Assembly: GCA_024195265.1 (NCBI GenBank)
Contig: JAJLRJ010000001.1
Span: 53,048,202-53,112,201 of the forward strand
DNA from: Dendrophyllia cribrosa
Lineage: Eukaryota > Cnidaria > Anthozoa > Scleractinia > Dendrophylliidae
Direction: 5' to 3'
Length of the DNA: 64,000 nt
Below, in pieces: positions 24,634 to 37,600 of the stretch (within the stretch, counting starts at the first letter, position 1; each line of letters starts with the position of its first letter). Under the pieces are notes generated by a model. That model searched no databases. It was not told the DNA's origin and saw only the letters and a program-made list of their open reading frames with translations. The translations under genes and the position numbers were made by a program.

Positions 24634-27600
24634 TCAAGACTGAGATACATGTATTACTCCTCGTTTATGGTTTCCAATCTTCTGTCTTTTGCACAAGTGA
24701 CACATTCTCCTAAAGATAAAATCGAGAAGCTCGAGAAGAGTAAGACAGCTCATTCCCAGGAACAGACCAAATGTACCACCCAAATTTCCTAACGAACAAG
24801 ATAAAAAAATAGTTAATGTAAGCGGTCAGTTTTCGTTCAACTGGGTTTGCTATCATTATTTTTATTTTTCTGGTCGGTCTAGGGATATTGGTTATCATTG
24901 ATGTGTAAGGTAAAGCAAAAGGCCGCGCATTTCTTTCACTCGACTTGTTTGAGAATTAACTGCTGCCATTTTTGTAACAGTATAAAATTTCAAAGGCAGA
25001 TGCTTTAGTTCTTGTAATTTCAAACACCCTCGGACTGACAGTACAACACAATTAGGGGAAGGAAACAAATTTGGAAAAATACACTCATAAAGGTTGCAAA
25101 GGAAAGAACAGTATCAAGAAACTGCACGAACTGCATTGTTAATAGAATTCGCTTCTTCTGGCTGATCTAATCGTCAAAAGTTGTCGGTTTTATCTTTAGG
25201 GTTTTAGATGTCCACTTTATATCTGACATACTAACCAATCAAAGTCCAAGTCTCATACACAGGCGTTTGTTCAACGACCTCGTAGGCGAGATTCTCAAAG
25301 TAAATGTCCAATGAAATTATGTTATCGCTGCAGATTAAATGATAACATGTGAGTAATTTTTAAACATAAGTATTATAAAAACGCTATCATAATAGATAAA
25401 AGAATTAACTAATGAACGAATGAATCGATGGGTGACGGATGGATGGAGAAAGGGCTGGATCGATCGATCGATCGACGGACTATAGATTAAAAAAGCTTAT
25501 CTGGGATCATTTCCATGCACGTTGTACTAAACGAGTTATAACATGGAGGTGATTTTAATAAAGGAGCACCTACTCTATGTACTTCTCCCTTTCAAATTTC
25601 GTCATGTTCAGCAGAGGCTCATAAATCGCTTTACCAACTGATGAGTTGCTGGAGCCATTAAGGAAGGTCATCAGATGCTCTATCAGAGCGTCTCTTTGTA
25701 GTCCACCATACGAAAAAGACGTCTCGTACTCCACCTGTTCACACGGCTCAGGACAGTTGATCTCACACGTCTGCTTTTCTTTAGAGATTCCAAACTTTTC
25801 TGCAATAGTAAATTAGAGGAATGCATTACACAGGGGCACCCAAGAGGATTTTTTTACGAAAACGCTGGGAATGGCACTCTACACTTTAGTGCCTTTAAAG
25901 GAAACTACGTGAAAGGTAATACAGTTTGATCTTTTCGGTTTTTCCTCCTTTCCGAAAATTCCAGCTGAGATTATTTCATACCCCAAATGACAATATATTT
26001 TTCTTCCTCCGTAAGCAGAGGCTGTTACGAAATTTTGAGGCGATATTTTACTAAGCGCGGGAAAACGCTTGCAGAGAAGTTACGATTGGTTTTACTTCTT
26101 ATTGGCTGATTAAGTGGCGCGAGATTTTTTAGACAATCACAAAGCGTAGCAATGCAAAACCAAACAAATTGTGAAATTACTTTCCACACAATAATGAAAA
26201 CCGCTCTTTATACTTTTTCAGACTGCTTTATTAATATAGATCTGCGATTTTCATGATGCGTGTAGCCTTGAAATTACAGCGCAACTGTGAAGTACCCACA
26301 TCCTTTCATTACTTAAGTAGCAATGAAATATTCATTGTAGTACTAAGCAGGGTAAAGACAAAATCATGATACTGCCGATCAAATGTTTCACAAAACGCTT
26401 CTTCCCCCTCCCCTCGCATCCCATTCTCTATTGCATCTTGATTTCTCTTTCCCTTCACGGGATCCCTGATATCCTAGACGTCCACTGTAGTCCCACTGTA
26501 CAGTTTATAATAAGGGTAACATACCATGTGATGGAAAAACACACAGCAAAGTGTCATTCACCGCACAGATTGGAGCTTTGGCTATAACGAAAAGAAAGAA
26601 GAATAATAACCCTAGAAACACTTATTAAAATTGTAGCGTTTATCAGAACTGTAGTTTCACCGCATCAAAAGGGGAATTTCATATCAGCGTGTGATTTTGA
26701 GTAGCTTGAAAACCTTTGTTGATTATAAAAACCTACAAAGACTCATCACTCTTCATTTTGTTTAGGTCGGAGAAGTACTCAACACCACAAAGTAGCACGA
26801 GTAGGCATCACAACTTGCCTTGCGCCACCCGGCAAAGTCTCCTTTGTGATCTTCGAAACCACTATATGGGAACAAATTAAAAGCATTTTAATCTTACACT
26901 TCGGCACAGCGCTGACACTTATGAATGACGCGAAAAGCATACCGTTTAGTCCAGGAGGTGTACAGCCACATCTATTGAAGGTATAGTCGTTGCGGCATTT
27001 TCTCAGACAAGCTTGTTTGGTGTAGGCATAAATAGAACTGCTGTTTGCCAAGGCTCGACGTGTGCAGTTAGTTGCATAAGGATACGGCAGGTTAATTATC
27101 TGAAAGATAAATTTATATTTGATTGTCGAATCCGTTATTTTTAACTGCTTTAGCTTTGGTTCTACAGATGTGATGAGCTTGTTGTTCGATGGACTTTCTG
27201 GCCGGCGTTGATGCCGTACAAGGCAAAGATGAAATAATTATAAAGAAAAAGGAAGGATTAAGTATTTTAATACCTGTCACTGTCCAATCATTCTTTCTTT
27301 TCAATTATATAGTTTGTTGTCCAGGAAAATGAAGCAAATCAAAGTTAAATAAATTAAAGGATGAGAACTCTAGAATGAGTGAAGAATGGTTTGAACGTGA
27401 TTCCTGAAGGAGGATAAGGATTGCAACAGCATAGCATGAGCCAGCCATATGAAAACAGTCATGGAGGACAGCGATGCAGTCCCAGCAGAGGTGTTCGAGA
27501 TGCAGCTGCTTCTCAGTGTCTCGATTCAATGAATGGCCCGTATGATAAACACTAGATCAAAGGAACAAAGATTAGACAATTGAAAATTCAAATAACCAAA

Positions 27601-28544
27601 TGGATTTTAAATCTAACCTTTCTTCTCTTTATGGCGCAAACGGTAGAAAAGCCTGGCTGAATGATCCTACCAAATTCTTCCATGAAAGGGAAACTCTTTT
27701 GATCGTGTATTATAACTGTGAGCCCCACCGTTGGCATTACAGGATTTCGGAGGTAGCTGTCTCGTTCGACATTAAGTCGAAGCTTCAAACCGCTGTCCTT
27801 ACCAGGTAGTGTAGCATTCAACAATGGATTTTCGCCTTCTGCAGAATTAAACGTGTAGCACTGTCCATAAGTGAAGCTTGCTCTCTTGTTAAAATTATTT
27901 GGTCCACATACCAATCCATCGATGAAGCATGAGTTGACCTGAGAGACGCTCGGTAACAACATCTCATATATTTGATGGCTAAGAAACTCGTGAAGTTTAT
28001 CTGCGTGTGTGACCGATTCATCGCGCTGAAAGAGTTCTGGATTCCGTTTTCTAAAGCCGTCTGTCAAGACCTCTTTCGATCTTTGTAACATGAGGGAAAT
28101 GTCCTCAAGCTTCCTTTTTAACCTCTCTTCCGTCGGAGTTTCATGGTAGATATCTTTATACAAAGATCTGAATCTCCGTGTGTTAAGCGGGTTTACGTTG
28201 CACAGCGTTACAGCAGGGAAAGGCAAAGCATTGTCAACCATTATTGCATTCTCTGTTACAGTCGTGTGGAATGGACGCTCATAAAATGCTCTTAGAGACG
28301 AGTACACTTGATAGCCACAATACGTAAAGCACGAGATGAGCGCCAGACTCCAAATGACTCTTCTCAAAATGTTATTAACGAACAAAAATCTTGCTCCGTG
28401 TAGAGTTGTATCCTGTGTGAAGGACTTGAACCCTTCCTTTTCAAGGTTTTCGTTTGATTCGTCATCTTTGCTTCTTGCATTGTGCGCATTACAAGAGCGG
28501 TTTTCCACACCTTGAATCCCAACAGCTTGCAGCTTAAAAGCCAT
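24634..28544 (-). CDS. DEG/ENaC (ASIC/HyNaC-like) cation channel, gene A, intact
   Basis: Two-pass trimeric Na+ channel subunit of the plasma membrane, 534 aa, six exons: 27618-28544, 26943-27099, 26525-26581, 25583-25799, 25236-25327 and 24634-24788. Phases at the five junctions are 0, 1, 1, 2, 1. Visible family marks in order: the HG gating motif (49-50), TM1 (about 63-84), FPAVTLCN just after TM1 (109-116), GQCYTFN (228-233), PTVGLTVIIHDQ (271-282), the Cys-rich segment CLRKCRNDYTFNRCGC, PEPCEQVEYETSFSYG, SLDIYFENLAYEV, and TM2 with GLFLGMS (491-497). The donor of exon 4 (GAGAA then GTACAT) is unusual, but it is the only one that keeps frame and it is conserved in gene B. The length is normal for the family. 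The ligand is unknown: peptides, protons or bile acids gate different relatives. Immediate cytoplasmic tail about 35 residues, rich in Lys/Arg. Confidence 0.88.
26052..26206. mobile_element. GAGCAG-TIR MITE, copy 4 (right half, in gene A intron 3)
   Basis: Begins within TAAGCGCGGGAAAACGC and ends AATGAAAACCGCTC. The left half is absent. Confidence 0.65.
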
Positions 28545-28559
28545 GAGATTATTTCTTTA

Positions 28560-31500
28560 AAAGCATCTACTTTTCGCTTCGTTCACCTATCTTGAATTAA
28601 CTTTACGAATCTCACTTATAATTTCTAATACACCTTACTTCAGAACGACATAGTCTTTAAATTTGTTCAATTTTATGAATAAATGATTTAATTTTTTCAT
28701 GCTATTAAAAATTCATTGGGTTAAACATTATCTGTAATACTTGAAAGGTATCCTGTTATGCATTGACAGAGTCCAGATGGAAGATTTTCAAACTTTTTCT
28801 ATTGGCCACAAAGGAATACATGTTAACAATTATACAATAAACAAGCGGCGAGAAAGCCCACGTGGAAAGCTAAAGGCTCATATGGTTTTGGGCTTGTTCA
28901 ATACAATAGAATTAATTAGAAAAATAACAATATCAGAACCGGAAATTTTTTACTACTTCTTAACATAAGAATTAAATGTGATAAAATGTGTTTAGTTTTG
29001 AAGAGCGAACATATTAATTCTGTCCTGGCTTTTCATTAAAAATTCACTGTGTTAAAAATTCTGTATGACTTACAAAAAAATACCTGGCTGCTAATACTGG
29101 TATGTATCATCTCTGAGAATTGGAGATAATTTCCAACCAAAATTCGGTTACAAATTTTTACTCGTGAAATTAATTTTAGGCGCATTTTTTAAAAAACTTT
29201 GCAATTTTGAATAATAAGAATTCGAGCTGTACATTGTTGTGTAGCTTGTTTTATTTTCAATTGTTTCATACTAGCTTGAAGTTAGCTGTATCGCGCCGTT
29301 GATATAACCCGGCGTTGCCATGGGATACGAGGAATACTACAATCAACAAATACTGGATAACGACTATATTGTTTTACATTCTTACTAAAAAATAGAAACA
29401 GCGAGAAAAGTTTAAAAAGTAAAACTAAATATGCGGATGAATATTCCATTCAAATGGAAGTTCTCCAGGAGTAGCTTCCGTAGGTGTTGAAAAATTTGGG
29501 GATTGTATTAAAATTCTTCTTTGGCCGTTACAGGGGTGAAATGATTCATCTATAACTAATCAGAAAAATTGCATATGCTGCTGCACGAATAATAGAGGCC
29601 CCTATAGAGCCCAATAGCTTACCGTACTGGAGTGAAAAATAGCTTTCTTTTGTTATTTTCTTTTTTGTTCATAGTTCATTATTCTACTTGCTATTATATG
29701 AAATTCCCAATGGTCACACACCAAGATAGATGTTTTTTAACTCAATCACAGTAAATTCCTTTTCAATATTATACGTGTTCAATCCATCGCACTTCAAGGA
29801 ATATTAACGATCTTTAGCCTGTTTCAGGTGTTTAGATTGTGGCGAGCCAGTAAAAGCGGTGTGCGGACCATGGAAAGCATATTGCGCATTCACGGAAAGG
29901 AAATGGAAGATTCAGTTTTTGTTGCAACTACAAAATTAATTTTATACTTACCCCCAAGAGCGGATTCGGTCAGGACTGCAAAAATGTAATTAGTTATTTT
30001 AAATACTTTAATTTCGTCTTTTTACAATTTTTTTTTTGCATTTAAGGACAAACTGCCACAAGGCGTTGAAAAATATTCTTTTTTTAGTTAATGTCAGAAT
30101 GTGTTTTTTATATGTATTCACTGATGAGCAGAACAATCGAATAAAGAGGCCAAAATTACGCGGTGGGATTTTTAAATTGTTTTACAAATCCTTTGTTATG
30201 CAAATATGTTTTGCATTGTTTCTAATTATTATCTTCCTTCATAATTTACAGAAAGAGGCGAAAGATGTTTTTCTCTTGGAAAGAGAAAAAACCCAGGATC
30301 AAAAATAAGGTATCTATATTTCATAACATGCGTATCAACATGCGTATCAAGTGGACACTCGGTGTTCTGATTTGGCAAAGTAAAGAAGACATACAAGACT
30401 AAGACTAATACATCAAACATATATTTAAAGTTGGCGAAGTCATCAGTACGAAGCCTGATGGTTTACAACTAATTAAAGGTGGCCAATTAAGCTAGTTAAG
30501 AAATAGTGTGATCGTTCAGCTGTGTACTGTTGGTGTTGTTGTCAACAACAACTATTTTTTGTTAAAGACAACAATGCTTTTCAGAACTACATCAACCCGG
30601 ATGATCCCATACTCCTGGGCTCAAACCATTTACAATTTTGTAACACTAATTAAGTAAAAATGTTGTAACATGTTTGAAGACGGTAAGGTTTCCCGAAGGT
30701 TCTAGAGAATTTGATAGCCTCGCATTCCACATTTTGGAACCCTGATACAGTACATATATATGCTTAATATTGGTGTGACATGCATGTGACCGATAGCAGT
30801 CAGCCAATCTAGTTGTGTATTTGAATGCGGGAAGAAAACATTTTTATGGAGGAGGACGGCATATCATCGCAATTCTTCGTTTTCCCCGACGTCATCAAAA
30901 TTCTAAACTCTAAACAGCTCATTCTACACGGCCCTTCTTTAAACAGGTTCTTCATATCATTCAGTAATTGTAATCGTCGTGCCAAGTTTCATGTGATATA
31001 GCATTTTAATTCTTTTTTGCGGTGCAGCTGGCGTCTCCATGGGCGAATCAAAAACAAGTATTTTTCACTGTTTGTAGCCTTTTTTAAAGCGAGGATGCAA
31101 ATCAGAGGTCTATGAATATTTGAACTGAACAGAAACAATTATAAAGAAAATAAAATTTAGCTGCATTTTACAAAATTCTTAAAAATGTTCGGCCGCCATG
31201 TTGGTGTACCAGAGTGGCACACCAAAATGGCGAGTGCATATAAAGTTCTCTAAATATTTTCAAAATATTCTTTTCCCCATAACTCGGTTTTAAAAGATCG
31301 TCGCGCGGGCTTCAGAATTTTTCCCAAGTCGTTTCATTTGGCATTCTCTGCAACATCTTATCTCTGTTTGTTGCTCTCAAAGACAGAAAAACAAACTGCT
31401 TACTCAGAAGAAACGATTATAACTTACATGGAAAATACAGCATTGAGAGAAAAGATGCTTAAAATTTCAAGGGTATAGTTAGTTTATTTCATGTCGAGGT

Positions 31501-31660
31501 TGGTGTTCATAATCTCTATTCAAGTTCATTATCTCTTCACATACGAAGATATCATCCAAGAGAATCCGCCATTTTCGGTTGTTGTTGTTGTCGCATGCTA
31601 ATATCAAGTAGTTTGGTTACATAATTATGGCTGAGATATTAATCCACGTTAATGATCCTA
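28560..31660. other. Upstream flank of channel gene A; no gene recognised
   Basis: The part at 28551-29420 resembles the 5' flank of gene C in short blocks (CTTTTCGCTTCGT, GTTGCCATG-GATAC, ATCAACAAAT, AAATAGAAACA) and probably contains the channel promoter. 29420-31660 has no supportable feature. Confidence 0.4.
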
Positions 31661-31671
31661 CATGGTGCTTT

Positions 31672-34600
31672 CTAGGTCTTCTGTTTCTTAAACAAGTGAC
31701 GCATTTTCCTAACGAGAAAGTCGAGAAACTCCAAAAAAGTGAGACAACTCATTCCCAGGAACAGACCAAACGTGCCACCGACATTTCCTAGCAAAAAGAA
31801 TGACAATTGGCAGTTAGTAGCTATAGTTAGGGTTTTAAAACTACTTACCTTTACCAAACATGAAAGTGAATTCTCAAAGCGAAATCAGACCAGAATCAGT
31901 TTTCACTTGCGGCAAGTTTTCCAAGACACAAGCCGAAAAACGTGGCCCAATTTTGGCGAAAGACAAAGCTAGTTTATAATTTCAGTACACTAGTTGAGTA
32001 GTTTTTTATAACAATCTTGGACCATTATTTTCGTGTTTGCATTAATGCAAACATGTTTTTTACTTTTAGAGCAGTTTTCAATTAAGTGTCGTAAAACCAA
32101 AACCAATGTAATTACTCTGACCAATCACAGCAGTCGTGTCATAAACTCGAAGCAATTACATGTCGGCGGCGCCAAGCGCGGGAAAACGCGTGCGAGCAAG
32201 TCACGATTGGTTCTGGTTTTACTTCTGATTGGTCGAGAAAGTGGCGCGAGATTTTTTTAGCCAATCACAAAGCGTAGCAATGCAGAACCAAAGCAATTGT
32301 GTAATTACTTTCGACACTCGATTGAAAACTGCTCTAAACGTGATACTTAAAATAGGTGACATAATCTCTTTAACAATGAATAATTACATGAAGGAAATAA
32401 AAAAGAATTTTACAGGCTTTACTGGTTCAGTGTTGCATTATTTGCGCTCATCGCACTACGAAGATCATTTGCTCATTTCAGAAACTGTTTTATTGGGGTT
32501 CTTATAATTTATCATGGTTTTCATGGTCAAGAAAAATACCATTTTATTTACATTCTGCTTAAGGCATTTAAAGTGCCACTACGACGAAAATTTTTGTATT
32601 TCTTTTCCGCTTTTTTTAACGCAAATGTATCTAATAGGTTTAGACAAATGCGAACTGCTATAAATTAGATTGATATATTCTTGCACAGCTGAGAAATAGC
32701 TGGCCGAAAACCCACGAAAATCACGTAAAATCCGTCCGCCATTACTCGGTTCATAAATCCGAGCCCACGTTCTACTGGTTTGCGATCTAGTACACGTGAC
32801 TTGATTTGTGACGTCCATGACTCAACACGGTTCCCTCCGGGTCACAAACAACAAAGCCAAAAGGCACGTGTTGAGTCATTGACGTCACAAAATCTTTAGG
32901 CCAACTCGATCCAACTCTCAGGGTTCGGTCCCGGGGCCCGTTTCTCGAAACTCCCGGTAACTTTTCGGGCCCGAAGCCAAATATTGAAATCAAAATCTAA
33001 AGAATAAAAGCGCGGGTCCTAGCGAACAAACTAGTCCATTTTGTTTTGCTAACTGATAGTTTTATCGTATTATCTGCAAAACTTTTGAAACCTTGATCTT
33101 CAATAAAAATAAAACAGCTTTCCGGGCCCGGTAATTACCGGGTCTTTCGAGAAACGGCCCCCCGGTCATTTTTGAATTGAGTAATGACGGCAAGCCGAAT
33201 TCGAAATGCAAAGTTAAAATAATGGCACTTCCCGTACGAGTTTTGACTTAAAACTTCGCAAGGTAAGTAACGAGTACTTATATTTTCAAAATATGAAGAG
33301 AACAGAAAATGTATATTTTTGATCATAGTGGCACTTTAAAAAGTAACCGCTGCAATTTTTACAACAGTCGAACATTTTTAAGGCAACATTAAAAACTTTA
33401 TATCTTCACTGAATCCCATCTACGTAGTATACTGTAACATTCGTACTTTTTAAAATTAGAGTCTGCTTGATAAACTGTTAGAACAAGCTTGTGTGACTTG
33501 ATCATTTAGAACAAATATACTAACCAAACAAGGACCAAGTCTCGTAGAACGGAGTCTGCTTAATGACTAGGTAGGTAAGATCCTCAAAGTAGATGTCCAA
33601 TGAAATAATGTTGTCGCTGAAGATTAATTAAAATTTGGATTATTCGTTAACATCATAACATTATAGATAATTTTAAAACGTCGTAATAGTTAACTTAAAT
33701 GAATGTATGAATGGGTGAATAAATGAATGTATGGATGAACAAATTAAATTAAAACGGACAGAATGAAAAAAGGGCCACAGGGATGGATGGATGGATGCAT
33801 GCATGCATGCATGCATGCATGCATCGATGCCTGCATGGATGGATTGGTGGAGATGGATAAACGGATACCTTGGTAGATGGATGGTTGGTTGGATGGATGA
33901 TTAAACATTGTATTACGTAGAAAAATAGCTTGTCATATCCATGCATGGCTGTATTAAAAGAGTTAGAAAATGGACGTTATTTGAATTAAGGAACACCTAC
34001 TCTATGTACTTTTCTCTTTCAAATTTCGTCATGTTTATCAGAGGCTCGTAAATTTCTCGACCAACTGTTGAGCTGTTCGAGCCATTAAGGAAAGTCATCA
34101 GATGCTCAATCAAAGCGTCTCTTTGTAGTCCACCGTACGAAAAAGACGCCCCGTACTCCACATGTTCGCATGGCTCAGGACAGTTCTTCTCGCACGCCTG
34201 CTTTTCTTTAGAGATGCCAAACTTTTCTGTAATGGCAAAATCAGCGTGAATCGAAACGATAAGATTTATGAAATCTCTTTAACCATCTTGGACACTTAAA
34301 TTACAACAATAACCCAACGTTGTTTCTAATCGTTAAAGTAACATTGTCTACAAATTTGGCACTTCTAAGTGAATGATACACGGTTCAACATCGTTCAACA
34401 TCTGTCGTGCAATAAAAGTTGAACAAGATTGCAACTTGTTGAATGAGTAAAAAACACATTCAACATTTTCAAACGATTGACTGATCATGATGTCGTCTAA
34501 GTTGGAGTTCGTAATATACCGATGATAGTGAATATATATGAATGTGAATATATTTTAAAAATCATATATTCATATTTATTTATTTATTTATTTCATATAT

Positions 34601-37600
34601 TCACATTCATATACATTCACGCTATCATTAGCATATTACGAACTCGCAATTGACCATTTATCCATGAAGCTTGATAGCTCAGTGGATAGAGCATTGCATC
34701 GGTATCGCAGGTCATATAGGTTCGAATCCCGTTCAAGCCTGATTTTTTTCAGGTTGATCTTTCAACTGCTTAAGTTGAGAGCACACTGTGAGGATCACAA
34801 ATTTCACTCATGTTCATCCGCAGTTCAAACATATGATTTTAATATATTCAAATTCATATAAGTTGCAACTTGTTGAACGGAATAGAGCCTGTCTCTGTTT
34901 TCATTTACTAACGTTCAACGTGTTGAATGGCCTATTTGAACATTCAACAAGGCGTGATACACTGTGCAACATGTTGAATGACCTATTTGAACATTCAGCA
35001 AGGCGTGATACACTGTGCAACATGTTGAATGACCTATTTGAACATTCAACAAGGCGTGATACACTGTGCAACATGTTGAATGACCTGTTTGAACATTCAA
35101 CAAGGCGTGATACAATGTGCAACATGTTGAATGACCTATTTGAACATTCAACAAGGCGTGATACACTGTGCAAAATGTTGAATGACCTATTTGAACATTC
35201 AACAAGGCGTGATACACTGTGCAACATGTTGAGTGACCTATTTGAACATTCAACAAGGCGCGATACACTGTGCAACATGTTGAATGACCTATTTGAACAT
35301 TCAACAAGGCGTGATACACTGTGCAACATGTTGAATGACCTATTTGAACATTCAACAAGGCGTGATACACTGTGCAACATGTTGAATGGCCTATTTGAAC
35401 ATTCAACAAGGCGTGATACACTGTGCAACATGTTGAATGACCTATTTGAACATTCAACAAGGCGTGATACACAGTGCAACATGTTGAATGACCTATTTGA
35501 ACATTCAACAAGACGTGATACACTGTGCAACATGTTGAATGGCCTATTTGAACATTCAACAAGGCGTGATACACTGTGCAACATGTTGAATGACCTATTT
35601 GAACATTCAACAAGGCGTGATACACTGTGCAACATGTTGAATGGCCTATTTGAACATTCAACAAGGCGTGATACAATGTGCAACATGTTGAATGACCTAT
35701 TTGAACATTCAACAAGGCGTGATACACTGTGCAACATGTTGAATGGCCTATTTGAACATTCAACAAGGCGTGATACACTGTGCAACATGTTGAATGACCT
35801 ATGTGAACATTCAACAAGGCGTGATACACAGTGCAACATGTTGAATGACCTATTTGAACATTCAACAAGACGTGATACACTGTGCAACATGTTGAATGGC
35901 CTATTTGAACATTCAACAAGGCGTGATACACTGTGCAACATGTTGAATGACCCATTTGAACATTCAACAAGGCGTGATACACTGTGCAACATGTTGAATG
36001 GCCTATTTGAACATTCAACAAGGCGTGATACACTGTGCAACATGTTGAATGACCTATTTGAACATTCAACAAGGCGTGATACACTGTGCAACATGTTGAA
36101 TGGCCTATTTGAACATTCAACAAGGCGTGATACACTGTGCAACATGTTGAATGACCTATGTGAACATTCAACAAGGCGTGATACACTGTGCAACATGTTG
36201 AATGGCCTATTTGAACATTCAACAAGGCGTGATACACTGTGCAACATGTTGAATGACCTATTTGAACATTCAACAAGGCGTGATACACTGTGCAACATGT
36301 TGAATGGCCTATTTGAACATTCAACAAGGCGTGATACACTGTGCAACATGTTGAATGACCTATGTGAACATTCAACAAGGCGTGATACACTGTGCAACAT
36401 GTTGAATGGCCTATTTGAACATTCAACAAGGCGTGATACACTGTGCAACATGTTGAATGACCTATTTGAACATTCAACAAGGCGTGATACACTGTGCAAC
36501 ATGTTGAATGACCTATTTGAACATTCAACAAGGCGTGATACACTGTGCAACATTTGTTGAATGACCTATGTGAACATTCAACAAGGCGTGATACACTGTG
36601 CAAAATGTTGAATGATCTATTTGAACATTCAACAAGGCGTAATACACTGTGCAACATTTGTTGAATGACCTATTTGAACATTCAACAAGGCGTGATACAC
36701 TGTGCAAAATGATGAATGATCTTTTTGAACATTCAACAAGGCGTGATACACCGTGCAAAATGTTGAATGATCTATTTTAACATTCAACAAGGCGTGATAC
36801 ACTGTGCAACATGTTGAATGATCTATTTGAACATTCAACAAGGCGTGATACACTGTGCAACATGTTGAATGGCCTATTTGAACATTCAACAAGGCGTGAT
36901 ACACTGTGCAACATGTTGAATGACCTATTTGAACATTCAACAAGGCGTGATACACTGTGCAACATGTTGAATGACATATTTGAACATTCAACAAGGCGTG
37001 ATACACTGTGCAACATGTTAAATGACCTATTTGAACATTGAACAAGGCGTGATACACTGTGCAACATGTTGAATGACCTATTTGAACATTCAACCAGGCG
37101 TGATACACTGTGCAACATTTGTTGAACAGCCGTCGCAACATGATCTGTTGATCAACAAATGTTGAACCGTGTATCATCATAGTTGGGCACTTTTGAAGCT
37201 TAAAAGCTTTCAAGGCGATCAGCGGCAGCTTTACAATTGGTTAATGTGTTGATTTTTTTTTATCGCTGTCATATGTTCATACAGATGGCCATGGTATAAT
37301 TCTCAACTATTCATTTATAATCCCTGATTCGCTTTTTCGAAGGAATAGCGCTCGAGAAGTGAAATTTTGGAAAATCATTAAATGGAGGATATTTTATTAA
37401 CCTCGTTAACTGCATTTTCTTATTTCTATTTGTTTGCTTACATATTTAATTCAAAGAAGCTTTTTTGTAATAAACTACCAATTTCCAATAACGTTAGTCA
37501 TTTAAGTATGTTTGTAACGCATGAACGGAAGTCGTGCAACATCGCTTAATCAAGCTGAATAAAGATCATCACCATACGTTTTACACCAAGTGGCGTGAGA

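Larger units (their letters stand above)
34373..37177. mobile_element. TIR element with an internal 51-bp minisatellite (in gene B intron 3)
   Basis: Perfect 19-bp terminal inverted repeats, ATGATACACGGTTCAACAT at 34373-34391 and its reverse complement at 37159-37177. Inside are a tRNA-derived SINE with a hairpin (34500-34860) and about 43 tandem 51-bp units. A 229-bp relative at 55757-55985 has the same ends and the same inner flanks (GAGTAAAAAACACATTCAA and GAGCCTGTCTC) but no SINE and only one unit-like segment. No transposase is encoded and no clear target duplication is seen. Confidence 0.8.

Noticed and set aside
34669..34740. Functional tRNA
   Set aside because: The anticodon loop lacks U33, a stem has a mismatch, and it sits in a SINE-like insertion absent from the related element.
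34914..37126. CRISPR-like repeat array
   Set aside because: Units are directly tandem with no unique spacers, in a eukaryotic intron.
34788..37213. Open frames of 550-590 codons on both strands
   Set aside because: They are by-products of a 51-bp repeat whose length is divisible by three and which lacks stop codons in several frames. There is no start context, splice signal or domain, and the array lies in an intron.
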